Source: Hymenobacter puniceus
Lineage (GTDB): Bacteria > Bacteroidota > Bacteroidia > Cytophagales > Hymenobacteraceae
Reading direction: 5' to 3'
DNA: 64,000 nucleotides
Assembly (NCBI RefSeq): GCF_014333525.1
Contig: NZ_JACSCX010000002.1
Location: 558,001 to 622,000 of the forward strand
Every line of letters starts with the position of its first letter. Positions within the stretch are counted from its first letter, which is position 1. Both the position numbers and the translations under genes were made by a program. Below are positions 57,441 to 64,000 of the stretch, one piece after another. The notes under the pieces are model-generated. The model was not told where the DNA came from and did no database searches. It saw only the letters and a program-made list of their open reading frames with translations.

Positions 57441-58520
57441 ATGTCCAAAACAGTAAAACTCGTCCTCGAAGACGGTACTGAAATCCAGGGCCAGTCGTTC
57501 GGCGCCTTCACCTCCGCCGCGGGCGAGGTGGTATTCAGCACGGCCATGACCGGCTACCCCGAAAACCTCACCGATCCGTCCTTCGCCGGGCAGATTCTGG
57601 TGCTGACCTACCCGATGGTGGGCAACTACGGGGTGCCGGGCGAGGAGCTGTACGAGTCGATTTCAAAGATTTTCGAGTCGGACAAGATTCACATTGCCGG
57701 CCTCGTGGTGAACTACTACTCCGAGGAGCACAGCCACTGGAACGCCGCCAAGAGCCTCGGCGACTGGCTGGCGGAGTACAACATCCCCGGCATCTTCGGG
57801 GTGGATACCCGCATGCTCACCAAGAAGCTGCGCGAGAAGGGGGCCATGCTCGGCAAGATTGTGGCTGAGCAGGACGTGCCCCTGCACGACCCCAACCTGG
57901 AAAACCTGGTGGCCCAGGTGAGCCCCCAGGGCGTGCAGCACTACGGCACGGGCCAGCACAAAATCGTGCTGGTGGACTGCGGTACCAAAACCAACATCAT
58001 CCGCTGCTTCTTGGAGCGCGACGTGGAGCTGATTCGGGTGCCCTGGGACTACGACTTCACCCAGCTCGACTACGACGGCCTCTTCCTGAGCAACGGCCCC
58101 GGCGACCCCAAAATGTGCACCGCCACCATCGGCCACCTGCAAACCGCCCTGACGCAGGACAAACCCATTTTTGGCATCTGCCTGGGCTCCCAGCTCATGG
58201 GCCTGGCTGCGGGCGGCGACACGTTCAAGCTGAAATACGGCCACCGCAGCCACAACCAGCCCGTGAAGCTCACCGGCACCCAGCGCAGCTACATCACCAG
58301 CCAGAACCACGGCTTCGCGGTGGATACGGCCACGCTGCCCGCCGAGTGGGACATGCTGTTCGAAAACCTGAACGACGGCACCTGCGAAGGCATCAAGCAC
58401 AAAACCAAGCCCTTCTTCTCCACCCAGTTCCACCCCGAAGCCGCCGGCGGCCCGCAGGATACGGAATTTCTGTTTGACCAGTTTTTGGACGCTGTGGCGG
58501 AGTATAAGGAAGGTCGATAG
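57441..58520 (+). CDS. carA: Carbamoyl-phosphate synthase small subunit
   Basis: 359 residues. The N-terminal CPSase domain (VKLVLEDGTEIQGQSFGAFT, VFSTAMTGYPENLTDPSFAG) is followed by a class I glutamine amidotransferase with the nucleophile Cys in FGICLGSQLMGLA and the His-Glu pair in STQFHPEAAGGP. The family usually has GICLGHQ; here His is replaced by Ser. It supplies ammonia to CarB for carbamoyl phosphate used in arginine and pyrimidine synthesis. carB is not adjacent: a 656-base insert with repeats and a small gene separates them. Confidence 0.95.
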   Translation: MSKTVKLVLEDGTEIQGQSFGAFTSAAGEVVFSTAMTGYPENLTDPSFAGQILVLTYPMVGNYGVPGEELYESISKIFESDKIHIAGLVVNYYSEEHSHWNAAKSLGDWLAEYNIPGIFGVDTRMLTKKLREKGAMLGKIVAEQDVPLHDPNLENLVAQVSPQGVQHYGTGQHKIVLVDCGTKTNIIRCFLERDVELIRVPWDYDFTQLDYDGLFLSNGPGDPKMCTATIGHLQTALTQDKPIFGICLGSQLMGLAAGGDTFKLKYGHRSHNQPVKLTGTQRSYITSQNHGFAVDTATLPAEWDMLFENLNDGTCEGIKHKTKPFFSTQFHPEAAGGPQDTEFLFDQFLDAVAEYKEGR

Positions 58521-58536
58521 AAGATTACAAAAGGCT

Positions 58537-58587
58537 GTCATGCTGAGCGGAGCACAGCGAAGTCGAAGCATCTCTACCGCTTCGTTG
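58537..58587. repeat. Half copy of the GTCATGCTGAG repeat after carA
   Basis: GTCATGCTGAGCGGAGCACAGCGAAGTCGAAGCATCTCTACC-type sequence, the left half of the family. The matching right half lies at 59121-59154, on the other side of the small gene. Confidence 0.7.
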
Positions 58588-58605
58588 AAAACCACCATAC
58601 AGCTT

Positions 58606-59100
58606 ATGCCCAAACGCAGAAATTTGAATGGAATTCCCCACAATATCACTCAGAGCTTCTTTGGGACGGAGCGGTATTATAGCTGCGGTTATATGGGCGA
58701 CTGGCTATTGAATGCTGCAAGGCAACTCAACCTAACAAAAGCATCATTGAATGTAATGACTGCCACGTTTGAGCCCGCAGAGTTGAACATTCAGCCACTA
58801 ACTCTAAATGCTAGAGAGTTAAAGAGCATAATTGCTAGAGAATTACTGGCAAATGGCTTTGAATCAACCTTCATAACAGAAGCTCATATCGACTTTCAAT
58901 TTCTCAATCCAAATGTCTACCGGACAACACTATACTGTTTTCCATATTTAGTAGACAAACATGGAAAACGTTACGAATCAGGCCGAATTATAGCAGATGG
59001 ATTTGAGTCGGATTTCGATGTTTTTGATGAAAAGAACATTCATCCGGCGAAGAAGGAAACAAGTATTCTTGACAAGTTGAAGGGTCTATTCGACCAATGA
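58606..59100 (+). CDS. Hypothetical protein inserted between carA and carB
   Basis: 164 residues from the ATG at 58606; the longer frame would run through the repeat and overlap carA. It is soluble and alpha/beta (YYSCGYMGDWLLNAARQLNL, LNIQPLTLNARELKSIIARE, YRTTLYCFPYLVDKHGKRYE), ending in a charged helix with KLKGLFDQ. No family is recognised. It is much richer in AT than carA and carB. It is bracketed by the two halves of one palindromic repeat family, which suggests it arrived together with, or inside, that element. Confidence 0.6.
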   Translation: MPKRRNLNGIPHNITQSFFGTERYYSCGYMGDWLLNAARQLNLTKASLNVMTATFEPAELNIQPLTLNARELKSIIARELLANGFESTFITEAHIDFQFLNPNVYRTTLYCFPYLVDKHGKRYESGRIIADGFESDFDVFDEKNIHPAKKETSILDKLKGLFDQ

Positions 59101-59120
59101 ATAGTTGAGCGAATTGCCCA

Positions 59121-59154
59121 GTAGAGATGCTTCGGCTTCGCTCAGCATGACGTT
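59121..59154. repeat. Half copy of the GTCATGCTGAG repeat before carB
   Basis: GTAGAGATGCTTCGGCTTCG followed by CTCAGCATGACGTTC, the right half of the family, 22 bases before the carB ATG. It pairs with 58537-58587. Confidence 0.7.
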
Positions 59155-59176
59155 CTGTTTGCACACACACGACATA

Positions 59177-62100
59177 ATGAACAAACCCAACAAAGTTCTC
59201 ATCCTTGGTTCCGGCGCGCTGAAAATTGGCGAGGCCGGGGAGTTCGATTATTCCGGTTCGCAGGCCCTTAAGGCGCTGAAGGAGGAAGGTATCCGCACCA
59301 TCCTCATCAACCCCAACATTGCCACCGTGCAGACGTCGGACAACATTGCCGACGACGTGTACTTCCTGCCCGTGACGCCCTTCTTCGTGGAGGAAGTTAT
59401 CAAGAAGGAGCAGCCCGACGGGATTCTGGTGGCCTTTGGCGGTCAGACGGCGCTGAACTGCGCCGTGGCTTTGTACCGCGCCGGGGTGTTTGAGAAATAC
59501 AACGTGCAGGTGCTGGGTACGCCCGTGCAGGCCATTATTGATACCGAGGACCGGGATATTTTCAAGGAGAAGCTCGACCAGATTGGCGTGCTCTCGGCCC
59601 GCAGCGTGGCCGTAACCAACATGGACGACGCGCTGGCGGCGGCTGAGAAAATCGGCTTCCCCATCATCGTGCGGGCGGCGTTTGCGCTGGGCGGGCTGGG
59701 AAGCGGCTTCGCCAACAACATGGACGAATTGCGCGCTTTGGCCCAGAAATCCTTCACCACCTCCGACCAGATTCTGGTGGAAGAGTCGCTGAAGGGCTGG
59801 AAGGAAGTGGAGTACGAAGTGGTGCGGGATGCTTACGATAACTGCATCACGGTCTGCAACATGGAGAACTTCGACCCCATCGGTATCCACACCGGGGAGA
59901 GCATCGTGGTGGCCCCGTCGCAGACGTTGAGCAACCGGGAGTACCACAAGCTGCGCAGCATCGGCATCAAAACCATCCGCCACCTCGGCATCGTGGGCGA
60001 GTGCAACATTCAGTACGCCCTCGACCCCGTGTCGGAGGATTACCGCGTGATTGAGGTGAATGCCCGTTTGTCGCGCTCCTCGGCGCTGGCTTCCAAAGCC
60101 ACGGGCTACCCGCTGGCCTTCGTGGCCGCCAAGCTGAGTTTGGGCTACTCGCTGGCCGAGCTGAAAAATAGCGTGACCCAGACCACCTCGGCCTTTTTTG
60201 AGCCGGCCCTGGACTACGTGGTGGTGAAGCTGCCGCGCTGGGATTTGGGCAAGTTTGAGGGCGTGAACCGGCAGATTGGCTCGGCCATGAAGAGCGTGGG
60301 CGAGGTAATGGCCATTGGCAAATCGTTCGAGGAAGCCATCCAGAAAGGCCTGCGCATGCTGGATACGGGCAAGCGCGGCTTTGTGGCCAACAAGCCCGAG
60401 CAGGTGGACAACGCCACCATCGACCAGCTGCTGAGCGAGCCGAACGAGGAGCGCATCTTCGCCATCAACCTGGCCTTCGAGGCCGGCTATACCATCCAGC
60501 AGGTCCACGACCTGACCAAGATTGACCTATGGTTCCTGCAGCGCCTGCTCACCATTTTCGAGCTGAGCAACCAGCTGGCCGCCCGCCGCGGCAGCGGCGT
60601 GGATGCCCTGGAAACCGGGCTGCTGCGCGACGTGAAGAAGGCCGGTTTCTCGGACCAGCAGATTGCCGTGAAGCTGCTGGGCGAGGGCGACGTGAAAGCC
60701 GATGAGCTGCTGGTGCGCGCCCGCCGCAAGGCCTTGGGCGTGCTGCCCGTCATCAAGCAGATTGACACGCTAGCGGCCGAATTCCCGGCCAAAACCAACT
60801 ACCTCTACAGCACCTACCACGGCACCGAAAACGACCTGGAGCCCGAAACCGACAAGTCGGTGGTAGTGCTGGGCTCGGGCGTGTACCGTATCGGCTCGTC
60901 GGTGGAGTTTGACTGGTGCGGGGTGAATGCCGTGCAGACGGCCGCCGAGGAAGGCTACAAAACCATCATCATCAACTACAACCCCGAAACCGTTTCCACC
61001 GACTACGACGTGTCGGACCGGCTGTATTTCGAGGAGCTGAGCTTCGAGCGGGTGATGGACATTCTGGAGTTCGAGCAGCCTGAGGGCGTGATTCTGAGCA
61101 CCGGCGGCCAGATTCCGAACAACCTCGCCACCCGTCTGGCCGACGCCAACGCGCCCATCCTGGGCACCGCGCCGGCCCGCATCGACGAGGCCGAAAACCG
61201 CCACAAGTTCAGCAGCATCATGGACGAGCTGGGTATTGCCCAGCCCCGCTGGAAGGAGCTCACCTCACTCGACGCCATGTTTAAGTTCGTGAACGAAGTG
61301 GGCTACCCGGTGCTCATCCGGCCGAGCTACGTGCTGTCGGGGGCGTCCATGAACGTGGTGTCCAACGCTTTCGAAATGGAAGCGTTTCTGAAAGCCGCCG
61401 TGGAAGTAAGCGCCGAGTACCCGGTGGTGGTGTCGGAGTTTATGCAGGAGGCCAAGGAAATTGAGCTGGACGCGGTGGCCGACAAGGGCGAAATAGTGAG
61501 CTACGCCATTTCCGAGCACGTGGAGTTTGCCGGTGTGCACTCCGGCGACGCCACCATGTACTACCCGCCCCAGCGCGTGTACGTGGGCACGGTGCGCAAG
61601 CTCAAAATCATTGCCGAGAAGATTGCCAAGCGCTTCCAGATTAGCGGACCGTTCAACATCCAGTTCCTGGAGAAAAACCGCGAAATTCGGGTGATTGAGT
61701 GCAACATCCGCGCCTCGCGCTCCTTCCCGTTCGTGAGCAAGGTGTCGGGCAACAACCTGATCAAAAAGGCCACCCAAGTGCTGCTGGGCAAGGACGTAAC
61801 GCGCGACGAGAGCGAGCGGGTGTACGATTTGCCCTTCGTGGGCGTGAAGGCCCCGCAGTTCTCCTTCACCCGCCTGCCCGGCGCCGACCCGGTGCTGCGC
61901 GTGGACATGGTGAGCACCGGCGAAGTAGGCTGCCTGGGCGACACCGCCGAGGAAGCCCTGCTGAAGTCGATGCTGAGTGTGGGCTACAAGATTCCGCAGA
62001 AAACCGTGCTGATTTCCGGCGGCCCCATCAAGTCGAAAGTCACGCTGCTCTCGGCCGTGGAGCTGCTCGTGCAGAAAGGCTACCAGATTTACGCCACCCA

Positions 62101-62407
62101 GGGTACGCACCGTTTCTTCGCCGAAAACAGCGTGCCCAGCAGCCTGCTCTTCTGGCCCGATGAAATGCAGGAGCCCAACGTGCTGACCTACCTCAAAGAG
62201 AAGAAAATCGACCTAGTCATCAACATCCCCAAGAACCTCTCGAAGGGCGAGCTGGATAACGACTACAAAATCCGCCGCACGGCCGTGGATTTCGGAGTTG
62301 GTTTGCTGACGAATGCCCGCCTAGCCAAAGCCTTCATCCAGGCCTTCTGCCGGCTGGAAATGAAGGATTTGAAGATCAAAAGCTGGAACGAGTATAAGGC
62401 TATGTAA
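59177..62407 (+). CDS. carB: Carbamoyl-phosphate synthase large subunit
   Basis: 1076 residues from the ATG at 59177 (MNKPNKVLILGSGALKIGEA). It has two homologous ATP-grasp halves: the N-half begins VLILGSGALKIGEAGEFDYS with GGQTALNCAVAL, the C-half VVVLGSGVYRIGSSVEFDWC with STGGQIPNNLA. The glycine-rich and metal-ligand phrases VRAAFALGGLGSGFANN and IEVNARLSRSSALASKATGY occur, with VRPSYVLSGASMNVV-type counterparts in the second half. The MGS-like allosteric domain occupies about the last 130 residues (LFWPDEMQEPNVLTYLKEKK). It makes carbamoyl phosphate from bicarbonate, ammonia and two ATP. Confidence 0.96.
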   Translation: MNKPNKVLILGSGALKIGEAGEFDYSGSQALKALKEEGIRTILINPNIATVQTSDNIADDVYFLPVTPFFVEEVIKKEQPDGILVAFGGQTALNCAVALYRAGVFEKYNVQVLGTPVQAIIDTEDRDIFKEKLDQIGVLSARSVAVTNMDDALAAAEKIGFPIIVRAAFALGGLGSGFANNMDELRALAQKSFTTSDQILVEESLKGWKEVEYEVVRDAYDNCITVCNMENFDPIGIHTGESIVVAPSQTLSNREYHKLRSIGIKTIRHLGIVGECNIQYALDPVSEDYRVIEVNARLSRSSALASKATGYPLAFVAAKLSLGYSLAELKNSVTQTTSAFFEPALDYVVVKLPRWDLGKFEGVNRQIGSAMKSVGEVMAIGKSFEEAIQKGLRMLDTGKRGFVANKPEQVDNATIDQLLSEPNEERIFAINLAFEAGYTIQQVHDLTKIDLWFLQRLLTIFELSNQLAARRGSGVDALETGLLRDVKKAGFSDQQIAVKLLGEGDVKADELLVRARRKALGVLPVIKQIDTLAAEFPAKTNYLYSTYHGTENDLEPETDKSVVVLGSGVYRIGSSVEFDWCGVNAVQTAAEEGYKTIIINYNPETVSTDYDVSDRLYFEELSFERVMDILEFEQPEGVILSTGGQIPNNLATRLADANAPILGTAPARIDEAENRHKFSSIMDELGIAQPRWKELTSLDAMFKFVNEVGYPVLIRPSYVLSGASMNVVSNAFEMEAFLKAAVEVSAEYPVVVSEFMQEAKEIELDAVADKGEIVSYAISEHVEFAGVHSGDATMYYPPQRVYVGTVRKLKIIAEKIAKRFQISGPFNIQFLEKNREIRVIECNIRASRSFPFVSKVSGNNLIKKATQVLLGKDVTRDESERVYDLPFVGVKAPQFSFTRLPGADPVLRVDMVSTGEVGCLGDTAEEALLKSMLSVGYKIPQKTVLISGGPIKSKVTLLSAVELLVQKGYQIYATQGTHRFFAENSVPSSLLFWPDEMQEPNVLTYLKEKKIDLVINIPKNLSKGELDNDYKIRRTAVDFGVGLLTNARLAKAFIQAFCRLEMKDLKIKSWNEYKAM

Positions 62408-62435
62408 GGCTTGTCAGGGACGAGGAAAAAAAAGA

Positions 62436-62532
62436 ACGTCATGCTGAGCTTGCCGAAGCATCTCTACTGCTTCGTTGTAGAAGTAATCATATACCACTGC
62501 GGTAAAGATGCTTCGACAAGCTCAGCATGACA
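62436..62532. repeat. Palindrome of the GTCATGCTGAG family after carB
   Basis: Arms GTCATGCTGAGCTTGCCGAAGC-type (from 62438) and AGATGCTTCGACAAGCTCAG (ending 62531) with a diverged centre. It is the same family as 36216-36313. Confidence 0.8.
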
Positions 62533-62575
62533 TTTTTGTATTATTTTCTGTCGAAAATCTGAAGATGATCTAATC

Positions 62576-63043
62576 ATGCGTTTTCTTATATCAATCAGCT
62601 CTATTTGTCTATTGCTTGTTTCACCACAAAGAGGCAACCAATTGTATAAATCATATTATATGACTTTGTGCCCTGGTGGAGCACATTGTTTTAATTATAA
62701 AATAATATTTAAAAATAACAAATTTACCGAAATAGGATATAGCACCAGCGTAGCCTTTCCTCAGACAAAAGCTGTCGGAATTTATGATATACAAAATGAT
62801 ACACTGATACTTAGATTTCAAAAGCACATAGCGAGTAGACGAAAGATAAGATTCAGAATGAAAAATATATTTAAAAAAATACACCCTATTGCCAGAAGGC
62901 GTGTTAATTTTTGTGCTAATAGCGATACTACATTGTACTGTATACAATACTATCTAATTCGTAATGATAGTCTTATTTCGCTATATCGTCCTAAAGCTAA
63001 TGGCCCATTCAAAAAGAGCCGGTTTTTCTATAAGACGAAATAA
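62576..63043 (+). CDS. Hypothetical AT-rich secreted protein
   Basis: 155 residues. The start MRFLISISSICLLLVSP is a signal peptide or lipoprotein-like leader without a good lipobox. The rest is basic, with IFKNNKFTEIGYSTSVAFPQ, IYDIQNDTLILRFQKHIASR and YCIQYYLIRNDSLISLYRPK. No family is recognised. Codons end mostly in A or T, unlike carB and argF' on each side. It is enclosed by two palindromic elements (62436-62532 and 63060-63234), pointing to insertion into the arginine cluster. Confidence 0.6.
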   Translation: MRFLISISSICLLLVSPQRGNQLYKSYYMTLCPGGAHCFNYKIIFKNNKFTEIGYSTSVAFPQTKAVGIYDIQNDTLILRFQKHIASRRKIRFRMKNIFKKIHPIARRRVNFCANSDTTLYCIQYYLIRNDSLISLYRPKANGPFKKSRFFYKTK

Positions 63044-63059
63044 AAGTACCCCCGACTGG

Positions 63060-63234
63060 CGCGAGTTTAGCGCAGCATAACTCGTGACCAGCCATGACGT
63101 GGAGGTCGTACCTCCACTACCGCACTGGCGGCAAGGCGGATAATGGTTATCCGCCTTATTCAACAACTTCGTTCTACTGCGAGGCGCTTCCTCACCCGCA
63201 TGGTCGGCACGAGTTACGCTGCGCGAAACTCGCG
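63060..63234. repeat. 175-bp cloverleaf-like element before argF'
   Basis: Outer arms of 27 bases (63060-63086 and 63208-63234) differ at only two positions. Inside are two perfect hairpins: GTGGAGG/CCTCCAC around TCGTA, and GGCGGATAA/TTATCCGCC around TGG. It is non-coding. Confidence 0.8.
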
Positions 63235-63258
63235 CTAGGCTCCATACTATCTTCCCCA

Positions 63259-64000
63259 TGAAAAATTTCACCTCCTTCGCCGACGCGGGCGACTATAAAG
63301 CCCTGTTGCAGCAGGCCCTGGAAATCAAGGCCAACCCGTACGGGTACCAGCACGTCGGGCGCAACAAAACCGTTGGGCTCATTTTCTTCAACCCCAGTCT
63401 GCGCACCCGGCTCAGCTCGGTGAAGGCGGCCTACAACCTGGGCGCGCAGGCCTGGGTGCTCAACGCCGGCGCCGACTCCTGGACCCTGGAAATGGCCGAT
63501 GGCGCGGTGATGAACGGCGGCACCCAGGAGCACATCAAGGACGCTATTGCGGTGATGAGCCAGTACTGCGACGTGCTGGGCGTGCGCACCTTCCCCACGC
63601 TCAAGGACCGGGAGGCCGACTACAGCGAAGAAGTGTTCCGGAAAATCATGCACTACGCCACGGTGCCCGTCATCAGCCTGGAAAGCGCCACGCTGCATCC
63701 GCTGCAAAGCTTCGCCGACCTGATTACGGTGGCCGAAACCAAGCGGAAGGAACGGGTGAAAGTGGTGCTCACCTGGGCTCCGCACGTGCGCGCTTTGCCC
63801 CAGTGCGTGCCCAACTCGTTCTGCGACTGGTTCTCGGAAATCGACTGGGTGGATTTTGTCATCACCCATCCCGAGGGCTATGAACTGGACCCAAAATTCA
63901 CGAAAGGGGCCCGCATCGAGTACGACCAGAAAAAAGCCCTCGAAGGGGCCAACTACGTGCAGGCCAAAAACTGGAGCAGCTACCAGCAGTATGGCCAAGT
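63259..64000 (+). CDS. argF': N-acyl-ornithine carbamoyltransferase, argF' type (3' end outside window)
   Basis: 247 codons from the ATG at 63259 run off the window end. Carbamoyl-phosphate motif: FFNPSLRTRLSSVKAAYNLG. The second half shows LHPLQSFADLITVAE (the HPxQ region), KVVLTWAPHVRALPQCVPNS and FVITHPEGYELDPKFTKGAR. These phrases follow the Bacteroides succinylornithine carbamoyltransferase rather than classical ornithine carbamoyltransferase. The residue that sets acyl specificity (Glu in acetyl-, Pro in succinyl-enzymes) is Gln here, in GGTQEHIKDA. It should make N-acylcitrulline for ArgE. Confidence 0.88.

Noticed and set aside
58988..60508. 506-codon minus-strand frame across the carB start
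   Set aside because: It covers a repeat element and a conserved part of carB, and its composition is that of a shadow translation.

Overview
The window looks like a chromosome segment of a GC-rich member of the Bacteroidota, most probably Hymenobacter or a close relative in the Cytophagales. The signs are: a C-terminal type IX secretion sorting domain (2524-3372); several promoters with the Bacteroidota -7 box TANNTTTG; almost no Shine-Dalgarno sequences; a BtuB-free, lipoprotein-rich gene set; and Bacteroidota-type arginine genes, namely a GNAT-type acyltransferase beside argG and an argF'-type carbamoyltransferase. No rRNA, tRNA, CRISPR array or complete insertion sequence was seen. Functions are assigned from sequence motifs and family knowledge only; no database search was run.

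Layout. 1-5.8 kb (minus strand): a GAF-domain protein cut by the window edge, two lipoproteins, a T9SS-sorted protein and a dicarboxylate/amino acid symporter. 6-17.2 kb: a dipeptide epimerase, a marR-yceI pair, a MoaD/ThiS-like beta-grasp protein coupled to a DUF4132 giant, a dipeptidyl peptidase IV, clpS and recR. 17.4-31.9 kb: a membrane glycosyltransferase, an aminotransferase, a heptose-phosphate kinase, hemE, marC, purE, an endonuclease/phosphatase-fold protein, dnaK, an orphan Imm53-type immunity protein, a hydrolase and rluE. 32-37.3 kb: a vWA membrane protein, ackA and a DUF808 protein. 37.6-40.6 kb: ssb translationally coupled to a tyrosine recombinase, followed by an AT-rich stretch with two small foreign-looking genes bounded by inverted repeats. 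40.7-48.5 kb: pta, a YiiX-like papain-fold protein, fabG, a geranylgeranyl-reductase-type flavoprotein, a TPR protein and lpdA.

48.5-64 kb is a nearly complete divergent arginine/carbamoyl-phosphate cluster. argB-argE-argH runs on the minus strand. argA-like GNAT-argG-argC-argD-carA-carB-argF' runs on the plus strand. The 600-base control region between them carries a promoter, a perfect 21-base palindrome, and a short reading frame with four arginine codons followed by alternative hairpins, a plausible arginine attenuator. Three small unrelated genes interrupt the plus-strand arm between argD/carA, carA/carB and carB/argF'; the last two have palindromic repeat elements beside them.

Gene ends are often marked by strong intrinsic terminators, many of them bidirectional between convergent genes. 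Several families of interspersed inverted repeats (42-bp perfect arms at 36216-36313, 30-bp perfect arms at 17173-17350, a 104-bp palindrome at 49905-50008 and others) fill intergenic spaces. Four genes (clpS, rluE, fabG, ssb) have a promoter-like box ending exactly four bases before ATG, which suggests leaderless transcripts.
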